This document shows positions 1 to 13,100 of a stretch of 64,000 nucleotides of DNA, in pieces. A program made the position numbers and the translations under genes. Position 1 is the first letter of the stretch. Every line of letters starts with the position of its first letter. The stretch is from Nematostella vectensis (lineage: Eukaryota > Cnidaria > Anthozoa > Actiniaria > Edwardsiidae). Below the pieces are notes generated by a model. The model saw nothing but the letters and a program-made list of their open reading frames with translations, had not been told where the DNA came from and did not search any database. The stretch covers positions 6,875,540-6,939,539 of the forward strand of contig NC_064042.1 in NCBI RefSeq assembly GCF_932526225.1, in the 5' to 3' direction.

Positions 1-810
1 TCTGGCACTGGGCGCGATTAACATCACTTTGCCTTGAGTCATCTTCCAATTTCCCGAAAACGATCAAACGTCGTTCTTTTCCTTAGTAATTTTTACTGTT
101 TTTACACATCTAGTCCAAGCTTTCTGTTCGAGTACTTTGCCATTACTGTAAGAGCTGGGCGCGTGTATAAGTCCTGCTAACATTTGACGATTGAACACCA
201 CTTTGCCTTGAGTCATCTCCCAATTTCCCGAAAAACGATCAAACGTCGTTTTCTTCCTAGTGATTGTTACACATCTAGTCCAAGCTTTCTGTTCGAGTAC
301 TCTGCGATTACTGTAAAATATGGGCGCGTCTATAAGTCCTGACAACATTTGACAAGTCAACACCGCTTTGCCGTGAGTCATCTTCCAATTTCCCGACAAC
401 GATCAAACGTCGTTCTTATACTTAGTAATTTTTACACATCTAGTCCATGCCTTCTGTTTAAGTACTCTGCGATTGCTGTAAGAGCTGGGCGCGTAAATGA
501 GTCCTGTTGCCTTGAGTCATCGTCCAATTTCCCGGAGACGATAAAAAATTGTTCTCACCTTTGGTTATTGTTTTTTACATTAGTCCACGCGGCGCTTTCT
601 GTACGAGTACTCTGCGATTACTGTAAGATCTTGGCGCGTCTATGAGACCTGCCAACATTCGACGAGTCAACACCACTTTGAGTCAACATCCAATTTCCCG
701 GAGACGATCAAACATTGGTCTCATCTTTAATATCTAGTTCACGCTTTCTGTTCGAGTACTCTGCGTCTGTAAAGAGTGCTGGGCGCGTTTGTAAGTCCTG
801 ACAACAATCA
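1..810. repeat. Tandem array seeded by the 3' end of the PRRT-like gene
   Basis: About five to six diverged copies of a 147-165 bp unit. The marker gggcgcg recurs near 10, 157, 322, 487, 633 (variant) and 781. Read on the minus strand, each unit holds a copy of the last codons, stop region and downstream flank of the neighbouring 7-TM gene; the copy nearest the gene is its real 3' end. Open frames inside the array are by-products of the repetition. Confidence 0.85.
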
Positions 811-1810
811 CATCATCACCAGTGTGTCTGGAAGACGAGGCCATCTCATTATTTCCTGAAGACGACACATCCTTCTGCGCAAGAACCCAGAGCAACAGTA
901 AACTCAAGCCTATCTCTAGCAACCGCTGAACCATGTTAAACCAAAGCCAAGGCCATGCTGCAACACTAGTCGCAGTTGAAAACACTCCGTACACTCCGCA
1001 GAGTCCGTAGATGTTCGTTGCACAAAGCAAAGTTCCACCGATAATCGCTGCGCAACATGTCGTGAATATTGGCCTGAGTCGCGATCTTGTCGCTGGCGAG
1101 CCATTAGCTCCTTGAAGCTTTTTCCAAAGAACTACAGCAATGTAAGTGTAAAAAGCTAACAGGAGAAGACTGGTTAGGACGTACAGTAGCTGGCATGCAA
1201 AGGTTAGCCAGGATTTGGTCGCTACATAAGCTACTGTGATCTCCGCTACGAAGACAAAACAAAAGTATGGTACAGTGGTAAGTGCGATGTTGCGGTTGGT
1301 GTACCAGTTCTGGAATCGCTGTTTAAGCATCATAGCATTCCTAAGTACTACAAACACTAAAGTGTAAGCGGTTATAATACAAGGTTGACCCAAGCCCCAT
1401 AATAGATTGACAGCAGCCCTGGGTGAAATTCCTCTCGAGTGGTTTATATCTATGCACAAGGAAAGACCTCGCGTTACCCCAAACAAGATTAACAAAACCA
1501 GGTTTACGACGTGTGCTTTCTTCTGCCGAAAGCTGTGGGACGTCTTGAGTTTGACGACAAGGACAAGCGAGAGTAGACCTATGAGAATGAATATTCCGCC
1601 AAGGGCGTACTGATAGAACTCCCAGGCAAAGCCCCACTCATTAATAGCCGAACTCCACTCGGGAAGCGGTTCGCCGACACTTTCCGGCTCCGAGTAACAT
1701 TCGAGATCACTTCTGGGTTCAGCACTAGTATTTGGGACCAGTTCTGGTTCTGGTTCGGATTCTGGAGTTTGACGCGGTTCGGCTTTCGGTTCAGGCTCGC
1801 TACTGCTCAT
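734..1810 (-). CDS. Seven-transmembrane PRRT3/4-like protein (intronless)
   Basis: Single-exon gene of about 358 aa. I chose the ATG at 1810 (MSSSEPEPKAEP) over an in-frame ATG at 1897, because the acidic and proline-rich start fits and the extra 29 residues look non-coding. A Glu/Pro/Ser-rich N-terminal stretch of about 60 residues is followed by seven hydrophobic segments: YQYALGGIFILIGLL, a second around NLVLLILFGVTRGL, then five more ending near LLEIGLSLLLLWVL. The tail is short, polar and Ser/Thr-rich. The layout and the last segment resemble the C-terminal membrane domain of proline-rich transmembrane proteins 3 and 4, whose function is poorly known. The last codons lie in the tandem array at 1-810, so the C terminus may vary between alleles. 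A different orphan 7-TM family cannot be excluded. Confidence 0.6.
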   Translation of the reverse strand: MSSSEPEPKAEPRQTPESEPEPELVPNTSAEPRSDLECYSEPESVGEPLPEWSSAINEWGFAWEFYQYALGGIFILIGLLSLVLVVKLKTSHSFRQKKAHVVNLVLLILFGVTRGLSLCIDINHSRGISPRAAVNLLWGLGQPCIITAYTLVFVVLRNAMMLKQRFQNWYTNRNIALTTVPYFCFVFVAEITVAYVATKSWLTFACQLLYVLTSLLLLAFYTYIAVVLWKKLQGANGSPATRSRLRPIFTTCCAAIIGGTLLCATNIYGLCGVYGVFSTATSVAAWPWLWFNMVQRLLEIGLSLLLLWVLAQKDVSSSGNNEMASSSRHTGDDVIVVRTYKRAQHSLQTQSTRTESVN

Positions 1811-1897
1811 AGTTTGCTGTTGGTGTCTGATTAGAGCAATCTTGAATATATCACAAGTGAGGATTTCCAGCTCCTTCAGCAACACATACAACGTCAA

Positions 1898-4158
1898 GCT
1901 ACTATAATACGTTTAACTCCTTTTAAAGTCTTGATAATCACTTGCTTTACTCATTTATAATAAAATTAATTAAACCTTAAGTGGTCTTTAGCGACAAAAG
2001 CGGGCAGGAATATATCGGGCGAAAAAAAGCCATTTTCACCGCAGAGTGAAAAGACGTGTTGATTGCAAACACTCCTCTATTATGCATTGCTACCCATTCA
2101 GGCGTTGTTGTGTAGCGCTGTAGTTTCATTTTCCGAGTGCGAACAGTTTTCTCATTAATAATTACTCGTACCTTTTGAGTTTAACTTTTCTCAGACGTCA
2201 AGAAAAAACTTCATGTGAAGCCCTTCCACTTTTCGCCGTGTTGGAAGTGCTCTTCTCACACATTTATTTTCACTTCCAGTACTTCAATATTCTAAATTTG
2301 TCCGGCGAAATCTATCCCAACGACAGCATCGCCATTGGAAGCGTCTTTAGTTTTTGATAAACACGTCTCGCTGTATAGCGACGGCTGTATAGTCACGGTG
2401 GCTGCTTTTGATGGATATGCTTTACGGTGTAAACAGCTGTCACAAAATTAAAATTTCAGCAAATGTTTGCTGACAATTCATAAACATTTGTAAACGTTAA
2501 CGATTACTTCAATTGTATATTCAAGTTGCTTTTGTAAACACTGTTGGAGACTTGAATAGTTTAATACAATTCTTGCCAAGTGTTAGGGTTCGAGGATGTA
2601 GCTAAGGAGTAACTGCAATCAACTTGTTCACGCGATAAACTAGTGTACGCCATTTTCTGCGCGCGCTCTATTTTAAATTGCAACGTTCCTACGCTTACAT
2701 AGAATTATAGCCTCGACCAAACTAATAATACACTAATAATAATTTAACAATACATAATAATAATAATTGTCCAGACCAACAGGGTCCAAAGTCCGTTCTT
2801 AGTGATTCTTAAACACGTATCACTACACTTTCATTAGTAATTATTGTAATGTAAGGTGACATTTTAGCAGAAGAGCGAAATTACAAGTTTATTTTTCACG
2901 GGCGAAGACTTTGAGGGAGCCGAATATTTGCGATTGCTTTCAATTTTAATCATTTAATTTTGATTATTTCGGAAATTCTTTGGAGCTCAAAGTTGGACTC
3001 GGCCTCCAATTGTTTTTTCTTAATTGGACAGTACGGAGTCCTATTATATATACAAATATACATGAGAAAAGCAATTCTTACCAAGTCTCCGATAAGTCTT
3101 ATAAGAAAGAAAAGGGATATATGAAAAACAATAATAAAAATGTGAAAAAGGTAGCTGTGATAACAATAGTAAAAAGCACTAACAATGGTAAAATCTACAT
3201 ACAAATATAACTTACTTTGAAAATGAAACATTTTTTTAAATTTACTAGATAGAAAGGAAATATTAAGATGAATCATACAAATTATCAGTTTTGAATAAAA
3301 ATATATGATATATTAGCTTTGAGTCAGAAAGGAAGAAAATGGACATTCACTTCAACAACAGCAGCAAGAACAAATACCGATAAATTCAATGCAGAGAGAA
3401 AAAATGTAACTAATAAAGTAAAGAAAAAATCGTCCACAAGTATTGGCAATAACGGCTTTTAAACAGGTTATTTTCATAAAATTATTTTTTATATTTATAA
3501 AAAATCGCCAATCCGCTCAGACTACCAAAAGAAGAAAACACACAATGACGTGCACTTAAGATGGGAAAAAATCACATTATACGAGAAATTTAATTGTATA
3601 GATTTTCCAATGGTATACCAAAAATAACAAGATGACATCTGCAAACTCTTGCAAAACCAACCGAGATTTAAAACTAATGAAAGTATACGGATGTGCATGC
3701 TACGTTTCGGAAATCAACACTTTGGTAGGATTCCCAAGTTTCTAAATCAATACGAAACCTTCCGCGGAGCATAAATTTCCATTTCCTGTAATATAAAGTG
3801 CATCTTTCAATCTTTAAATTGCATTTTAATCGCGCAGTCGATGACTTCGTATTGAGGACTACATAGTCGAGAAATAACAGAAGGTGCATTCAAAATCCGA
3901 CATTCAGCATTGTATCAAAATATTTAAAGACAATATCTTCCATCCGTGTCAAAAACTAATTCTTATTGAATACTGGCACATTAGAATAAGGTATCCACCA
4001 TTCATGACATCAATGTCGTCATGATTCGAGACACAACACTTCCAGTTTACACCATGAGCGTAATCATGACGTCATTTTGAGACCATGATGTCATGATCAT
4101 GCACGTAATAGTACGTCATTGAAACAAAATGACGTCATGCATGTTCCATGGCGTTATA
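1898..4158. other. Intergenic region between the PRRT-like gene and the PANK4 3' end
   Basis: AT-rich sequence with no coding pattern I can support. It should hold the promoter of the PRRT-like gene (just above 1898) and the 3' UTR of PANK4 (just below 4159), both on the minus strand. Short open frames here have no recognisable similarity. The only distinct motifs are the CRE palindromes at its right end. Confidence 0.6.
4067..4137. promoter_or_regulatory. Two perfect CRE palindromes
   Basis: TGACGTCA occurs exactly at 4067-4074 and 4130-4137, with further half-sites (gacgtcat, gtacgtcatt) between and around them. This is the CREB/ATF consensus. The position is just beyond the PANK4 stop codon, probably in its 3' UTR or flank, so a regulatory role is only a possibility. 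Confidence 0.4.
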
Positions 4159-7100
4159 TTATGTTGCTGACAAGGGCTGTGCGACTCTCTCGAACTTGAA
4201 TACTACGCTATACATGTTACCGCCAAGTCTCTCGGCGAGCCATCGATTCTTGATAACAGCGAGCTTTATCGAGTCGCACGTGAACCTCGCGTGGAAGTTG
4301 GTGTGTATGCACCTAAACAGAAATGTGTGTCACGTAAACAGTGTATGTTTCGTTCTGATGCTGCTCACGTGTTGTTCACGTGATGCGCATCCTTTACCTC
4401 CAAATGCCTTCCAGCAACACGAGGTACATCATACATTCCACAATTTGTTCACGTGGTGCGCGTCCATACCTTCCCATTCCTTCCAGCAACACAAGGTCAG
4501 CATCATCATACACGCCACGTGCTATCACGTGTAGTTCACGTGATGCGCGTCCCTACCTTCCCATGCCTTCCAGTAACACAAGGTTAGCTTCATCATACAT
4601 GCCACGTGTTATCACGTGTTGTTCACGTGGTGCGCGTCCCTACCTTCCCATGCCTTCCAGTAACACATGGTCAGCATCATCATACATGCCACGTGTTATC
4701 ACGTGTTGTTCACGTGGTGCGCGTCCATACCTTCTCATGCCTTCCAGTAACACATGGTCAGCATCATCATACACGCCACGTGTTATCACGTGTTGTTAAC
4801 GTGGTGCGCATCCCTACCTTCCCATGCCTTCCAGTAACACAAGGTCAGCATCATCATACACGCCACGTGTTATCACGTGTTGTTCACGTGGTGCGCATCC
4901 CTACCTTCATATGCCTTCCAGTAACACAAGGTCAGCATCATCATAATGCCACGTGTTATCACGTGTTGTTCACGTGATGCGCGTCCCTACCTTCCCATGC
5001 CTTCCAGAAACACAAGGTCAGCATCATCATACATGCCACGTGTTATTACGTGTTGTTAACGTGGTGCGCGTCCCTACCTTCCCATGCCTTCCAGTAACAC
5101 AAGGTCAGCATCATCATACACGCCACGTGTTATCACGTGTTGTTCACGTGGTGCGCGTCCCTACCTTCTCATGCCTTCCAGAAACACAAGATCAGCATCA
5201 TCATACATGCCACGTGTTATCACGTGTTGTTCACGTGGTGCGCGTCCCTACCTTCCCATGCCTTCCAGTAACACAAGTTCAGCTTCTGCACAGCTCGCAG
5301 CAAGGTCAGCGTCTATCCTTCGCAGATCGAGACATGGAGAACCAACACCTGATGCCATGGCAACCAGTCGCCCAGACTTCACGGCGGACCTAAGAGGTGG
5401 CAAAACAGGTTTTACAGGATAGTTTTGTTCGGTTTATTGGATTTTGTCATTTGGGGATGCAAAAAGCATTGTGAGTTTTTAATTTATCCGTCCATTTTTT
5501 CTTGGAAGGGTATGGGCGAAGAAACCAGCACAATCTAAAGTGCTTTAGACTCCTTCGCAGCCCCCAGTGGTCGGAGTCACACAACGCGGGGATAGTCACA
5601 GGGAAAAGTCATGTCGTTCTTGTTTACTTACTTGAGTGCAGGACAAAGCTTGGCGAGGCGTTCAATCAGGATCACCAGCTCGCCATGCATGACGTCGTTA
5701 AGAGCTGGGTAGGAATTGGCTGCTAGGATCACCTGTGGGGGAGGGCATGGTACATAAAAATCCATCCAAAGATCCTGTACATTTACAACTCATATCATAA
5801 GAAACAAGGACGGCAACAGCAGAAAACAATGAGAAGAGCAAGAGACCAAAGAGCAAGAGACGGGAAATACACTGTCTCATTTCCGCGCGGGTTTTCTTAC
5901 ATAACAGGGGACAGTTCCTGGAATGCAGGTTGGCGCTAACCCAGGGATAAATACACGGCCATCTTGACATTTGATTGGATAAAAGGGGCATTCATCCCTG
6001 GGTTAGCGTAATTACTTTCTAGGAACCCGGCCCAGACTTATAGTTTACCTTTGTCCCACGAGAGACCAGCTCTCTCACAAAAGGCATGACACCAAGAATG
6101 ATATCTACACCACTGTTATCCACGAACACCACGGCAAGCTTGTAGGGTGGGCCCTGTAGGCAGATAACGGACGCTAGCTAGGTTATGGGTCATCCAAATG
6201 AGTGAGAAAACACCACGGCAAGCTTGTAGGGTGGGCCCTGGAGGCAGATAACGGACCCTAGCTAGGTTATGGGTCATCCAAATGAATGAGAAAACACCAC
6301 GACAAGCTTATAGGGTGGGCCCTGTAGACAGATAACGGACGCTAGCTAGGTTATGGGTCATCCAAATGAATGAGAAAACACCACGGCAAGCTTGTAGGTG
6401 GGCCCTGGAGGCAGATAACGGACGCTAGCTAGGTTATGGGTCATCCAAATGAGTGAGAAAACACAACGGCAAGCTTGTAGGGTGGGCCCTGGAGGAAGAT
6501 AACGAACGCTAGCTAGGTTATGGGTCATCCAAATGAGTGAGAAAACACCACGACAAGCTTATAGGGTGGGCCCTGGAGGCAGATAACGGACGCTAGCTAG
6601 GTTATGGGTCATCCAAATGAGTGAGAAAACACCACGACAAGCTTATAGGGTGGGCCCTGGAGGCAGATAACGGACGCTAGCTAGGTTATGGATTATCCAA
6701 ATGAGAAAGAAAACACCACGACAAGCTTATAGGGTGGGCCCTGTAGACAGATAACGGACGCTAGCTAGGTGATGGGTCATCCAAATGAATAAGAAAACAC
6801 CACGGTAATCTTTAGACATTTTATGATTTGAGATATCACTGATTACAGCCAAAGGCGTTTCTTCACAAGCGACAAATTTTCACGCACGCCCATTCTCAAG
6901 ATACTATAGGTTTCTATAAGGTACTGATTTATTGTTAGGTTAATACCCCATTCACACCAAAAATTTAAACATGTTTAAAGGTTAACTAAACGTTTTTAGA
7001 ATTTGGCCCGTTCACACCGCGCGCTCCCCCAACTAAACAGGTCTTAAACGTGTTTAATCTAAACTACCTCGCGAGGTAGTTTAAACTGTGTGTAACCAAG

Positions 7101-10100
7101 ATGACGGCCAAAAATTAGTGCACGAAGAGGGGGCGGACGTGGGGACACCAGTGAAGACACGTTTTAATAATCAAGTGGGGCAGGAAAACGTTCAGCAGTG
7201 GCTAAAAGGTTGTACGAGAAAAAAAAAAAACAAGAGAGAGAGGGGAATTTGTGCATTATCAGTCAACAAACCACAAACATTTACATTTTAACACTCAAAA
7301 CATTATATTTGAGAGATAAATGTGTCTAAAAAGTTAAAAAAGAAGAACCACCAGTTTAAGTTAAACCATGTTCAGTTAAACTGGTTTAGTTGGTCTGAAT
7401 GGGGTATAAGAGACCAAGAAGTTAAATTTTAGACCCGGCGGAAAGTCTTTCAGTCTATAAAAAAAAACTTTTCAAAATATGCTGACCTTCGTTCTTGATA
7501 TCCATTCATCAAGATCGTCTTTAAGCCATGGGCGAGCTATCACAGAGGGGAATCATTGCCTTTAAAATTGACGTATGCAACTACACACCGGAAAGTGGAG
7601 CAAACAACCAGACAAAGGCCTTACCCTCGAGTCTGTCCATCGCTGTATCAAATCCAAGAAGATTTTTTTCCATTAAACTGTGGAAGAGTAAAACGCAAGG
7701 TCACGCAATTCACACTTTCCGAGCTTTTATAGAGAATGTCTTCAAGACTTTATATAAAATAGTGCATGGGATGACGTTGGGTGCATATCCACAGGATGTT
7801 GTATTTCCTGTTTCAATTACTCGTCGCAAAATCAGTTCGTCGCTACATACTATCAATGGAATCAAATGCCTTTTTAAAAGTGACTTAAAGGGGTTCACCA
7901 TACCTGATGCATTGTACCTCTTTTGACACCAGCAAAAGCCACTAACACTTGTCGAATTCTCAATAATATTTATTTAAAGCGTGCAGAGGAGGAGAATACC
8001 TTATGAAGTCGCAGAAATGTCTCAATATAGGATATTTAGGACGTTACTGAAGAAAAAAAAAAATTACTTCGGGAAGTGTAAGTTGGCCTTTTTCTTAACA
8101 TAGACTGGGTTGATTGCATCAATTATCACCAAATTACAAAAAAAGTGCAGTTATCAATGTTTTTACTCAGATACTTCTCTTGCTGGGTTGATCTAATCAA
8201 TTATCATCAAAAGTACAAGAAAGTGCAGAAATCGATGTTCTTACTCGGATACTTCTCTTGCACCCCAGTCGAACACATTTCCCGCGAGCATGCCTCGTAC
8301 TAGCGCGATCTGACGCTGTTCGGATTCCATCTTGTCCAATTCCCTAATTCTCCGGGTGAACATTTTTAGTGCCTCCTCATTTTCTTGTTGCTTCAGCTGT
8401 CAAAAATCATGACGTTAGTAAAAAGAATATATACATTGACCGACGACGCTTAGTACGTCTCTTTTAACTATACGATCATGTACAACACCAGGGGTCGATC
8501 GTCGGCTGTTCCGTAGTTAAGTTACAAGTTTTCATACAACTGTTATGTCAGCACTATTTGTTGTCTTTTGTTCAATAAGAGATCATGCAGTATTCGGAAA
8601 CTCATCGACACTATTTGTTGTGTATTTTGTTCAATTAGTGATCGTGCAGGGTTCGGTAGCTCTTCGACAAGATTTGTTACGTCTCTCGTTCAAGTGATCG
8701 TGTAGTGTTTGAAAACTTATCGGCACAATTTGTTGTCTTTTGTTCAAAAACGTGATCGTGAAGTATTCGATAACTTATCGGTGCTATTTGTTACGTCTTG
8801 TTCAAGTGATCGTGCAGTGACACTCGTCGGTATGTCTTAATCGATAGGTAATCGCCCAGTTTTTTACCTCTGCGTATGGGTCGGGGAAGTCAAATTCATT
8901 AAGGCACTGTTCTCTTGTGTCCAGCAGACTATGAACGGTGAGGGCGCCAAACGCGCTACGAAAACAAACACAGAACTGTGTGTTAAAACTGTTTACTTGA
9001 TAACCGATGACATCAAAACGGGAGATGGTAATCATTCTATAAGCGACTGATTAAAAGTCAAACAGGGAAGGGGGGATCACCAAGGTGGAGAGCAAATAGA
9101 TTCCACATCCAAATGATCAGGAGAGGATACAAGTAGAGGGAAATGATGAGGAACTTCTCTTTGTGATATCCAATTGGCTGATGACACAGCACTTTTTTTC
9201 TATAGCGATGACGGCCGCAAAGAATTCTGTTTACTTGTTTCCATATCAAGTAGATCGACTCTTACCAAGGTTGCCGATACAGTGTCAAAAGCCTATTTTT
9301 GTATTTAGTACGAAACTTCTCGGCTCGCTCATGCACATCTGGGGAATTCCGCTGACTCCAAATCGCTCGCTCAACAACCTAAACAATTAGACAGACGCAA
9401 CAAGTTTGATCAATTGAAAGCAAATAGATCTTAGCTATAACTCGTGGCCCAGTCAACTTTGCAAAGGATATCAAACGGTTCAGTCGTTAAAAATTCAGCT
9501 TCAATAAACGCATACAAGCATTGCTAGCCCCTGAGAGCGCTTTCTTTACTTTATGTTACTTGGCGATCGGGAGCTGCTCGTGTTGCTGTCGGGAACACTT
9601 CGTGATACGATCAAGAGTAGTTTCTGATGATTTCAGGTGTACTTCGTAATCTGATCAGGAACGAAGCATGTTGCCGGAAATTAATCATGACCTTATCGGG
9701 AGTAGCTAGTGATGGCATCGGGAGTATACTATACGTCATTTTAGCTACACATGTCGTTGGCATTATTGCCTTGTATCTTTCCACTATTAGGCCAGTTTTA
9801 GAATACTGCGCGCCTGTTTTCCACAATGCCCTCCCAGCATATCTCAGTGACGAGATCGAGAGAGTGAAGAAAAGAGTAATGTCCATTGTGTCACCACAAG
9901 CTAACTACCAGGACTGCCTTGCCAGCTATGGCTTACAGACTTTGAAGGACAGACGGGGCGAACTCTGTCTTAATCTGTTCTCGTCTATTTCCACCTGCCC
10001 TAACCATAAGCTAGCGAACATCTTACCACCTAAGAACCAGTGTAGTTATAGTCTTAAACAATCCAGAACATTCTCAATTCCGCGCTGCCGAACCGAACGT

Positions 10101-13100
10101 TTTAGGCGATCTTTCATCCCGGCCATGGCATCCAGTTGCACCACTAAATTTAACGTATAAGCCTAACTGAACATATCATATTCGCTCATTTTATAGTATA
10201 TAGCTTTCCTCTTATCATAGTCGCATTTTAGTCTATTACCTGTAATATACATACATATAGTTATATTTTTATTTATTTTTTTTTTTATTTTTACTCGATG
10301 TAAATTGCGCAATTCAGTGTTTTTTTAGCTGCCATGCAATCTTTTTGAAATAAACTATCTATCTATCTATCTATCTGGAAGTTATTCGTGATTTGATCGG
10401 GAGCAGCGTATGATGTTGACGGAAGTACTTCGTGTTATGATCGGAGCCAAGGTTCAAAAGTTTTTACCTTATCGAGGGCCGCGCCGAAGCAGTCTAACCA
10501 GTACTGCCGGGCGGCGGCGTCTGCGGTCAAATCCTCGGTATCGGGTAGATAATCCCCCGGAGATGCAAGAAGAGGAAAGGGAACGAGCTGGCAGGGAATT
10601 TGGTCAATCTCGAGAACGTCGCACTGGGGAACAAAAACGTGCGAGATAATTTTGTCAAGCATGGGAAAGCAAGACTGTTTGTGGTCTTGCGACACCCCCC
10701 CCCCCCCCCTAGAATGTCGCTCACCTGCATATTCTCTGGCGTTGCAGATCGTTTGGTCGGGGGAGCCTCGGGCAAGCCCGAGCTACCTGCATAGTTTTCT
10801 CCCCAGGTCAACAGTCGAAAGGGAAGGTTCTCTGCGGAAGAAAAAATATTTTACCAATCGTCTCACAGTGGCATTAATTTTATAGGTTTTTTTTCACTGG
10901 GGGTAGGAACCACAGCCGCTGGGGCAGTAAACAAAAAAAATACAGAAATTCCATTTTTTTTTATTGGTGTACCATATACTCAGAATCCATAAGATGTAAT
11001 AGAACTCCACAATATTAACACTATGTGGAAAAGTTTTGAATGGCAAGACTTATTGAAAGCTAAGAGCGGTAACGTTAAGGGAAAGGGGGCCCGAAAACCC
11101 ATCCTTCAAAGAGTAGAGCGTCATAGTATGTTATCATAGCCGGCACTCGTGACATCATAGACCGTTCTTGTGGAGGATGGAATAGTAATGATGTCCTTAA
11201 TGAAATCATAGTGATGTGTTGACGTCTTACCGTCTTCCTCGGCCCCCTTGAGAAAGGCACCAATGGCCCCGAGGTACCCTTCATGTCGAAGGAACAGCGC
11301 CTGCTGACTGCCCTGAGGTAAAAACAATACCAACTGTGTGAGGGGTATTGTCCAGTTGTGCTACAACCCTTTTTTAAGACCGTACCGAGTAATAAAAGAA
11401 CTTGAGGGATTCGGAAAAGCTAAGCAAAATTAAATAGCAGACATTCATAAACATACTAGAAAAGCCCATCTGTATTTAGAGTCCAAACACTTTTCCAAGT
11501 ATAGTATAAAAAATAATGATTATAGAACACAAAACCACCATTCTCACCTTAGACCAGTAGTTGATGCCGTATGTAATGGTGTGCATGGTCGCAGGAATGC
11601 CACGGATGAAGAATCCGCTAAAGAAAATTCGCTTGATGTTGTAAAGCCGAGCGTGAAGGGACGCGATCTGTGTGGAAGGTGGGAACATCATAAAAACATA
11701 AATACCGACATCATCATTTTCTTCATCATCATCGCCATCATTGTTATCATCATTATCATCTTTGTCTTTATTACAACAAAACCCACCATCCCCACCTCCA
11801 TCATCAACGTCATAGCAATCATCCTCAAACATCATCCATATCATTGCAATATTTTTTCCATACAACAAAAAACACTATTACCATCAGCACCACCATTATA
11901 ACCGTCAACATCGTCATCTTCATCATCATCCCCATGATCATTATTGCCATCCTAATAATGATGATATCCTTCTTTATCATCAACGCCACCATCATCTTCA
12001 TCACCATCAACCACCTGAAAAGAAGGCAAAAGCTCATCTTCTTTAAAGCACAATTTGCACCATCCAAACTGTTACCTGAGCAATGTCATTACTGATCATG
12101 AGCAGCAGACACTTGGCAATATCACTCTCACCAAAATTGTGAGCTACAAAGATATAAATATAAACGTTACGAGAAGATCAAAGAAATTAGAAATGAAATG
12201 GAAATAAGCAACAACGCAACATACATATTATTCGAATAACAACGTCATATCATCCATAATTCTTCAAGTATACATTATATTATATGCATGACTTATGATA
12301 ACTTGCGAGGCCTCCTTCACCCCTTATACATTTTAAAATTCTATGCTAATCTGCCAAATACTTTACACCGTGGCCACTAATGCATCAACGGTCTGCAAAT
12401 GTGCTTACCCGTTACTAGTAAATTACATAACAGGGTTTTGGTCATTGGTATATTTAAGTATTGGGTAGTATTGTGTGTAAAGTGTTTCTTGTGTACTCCT
12501 GAGGCTCAGGGAATCGGGTGAGAGATCCACACATCATCAAAAGTAAACAAAACGTTGTATTGCATTGAATATTACCATCTTGTCCGTCTCTAAAAGAGCG
12601 CATAGCTTTTCCAAAACTACAAGCCGTCAAATCTCCAGGCAGTCCCATTTCAGTGTAAGCACCGCCATAAATGTCCCTCACCTATGGTAAGAATAAATAA
12701 AAAGCAGCAAATTTCGATAAATTAGCTAGAGAATTTCACATCTTTCAGAATAACACATTTCTTCCACTCTTACTTGCTTGCCTTTTAATACAGTCGAGGT
12801 GCCAAAGAGTCAAAATGTTATTGCTTGAATGAGAACTGACTTAGTTTAATATAATTGTGCTTTGTTCGAATTCCATACCAGGACATCCTCATCCCTTTGT
12901 GCTAGCACAGTCTTTATATTTTAGTCTCAGGTGCAGCACTTTTTGGGAGAAATGGTATCCTAACTAAAAGACAACCTTTAAACAGCCTTTGAGGCAGCAT
13001 TGTGTTTAACAGGGGCAAATCTACAGAAGGGGCTGTTGGTGTCGCAACCCACTGTTTAAGAGTGAAAAAATGTGAAAAGAGTCATCTCATTTTTATGCCA

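Noticed and set aside
4380-5422. Several His/Arg/Cys-rich plus-strand frames
   Set aside because: They are the 87-bp array antisense to PANK4 intron 21 and exon 21.
7528-7926. 132-codon plus-strand frame
   Set aside because: It is antisense to PANK4 exons 17 and 18 and the intron between; the minus strand shows family similarity and splice sites.
11581-12095. Frames over the TCA/ATC tract on both strands
   Set aside because: Low-complexity microsatellite in PANK4 intron 9.
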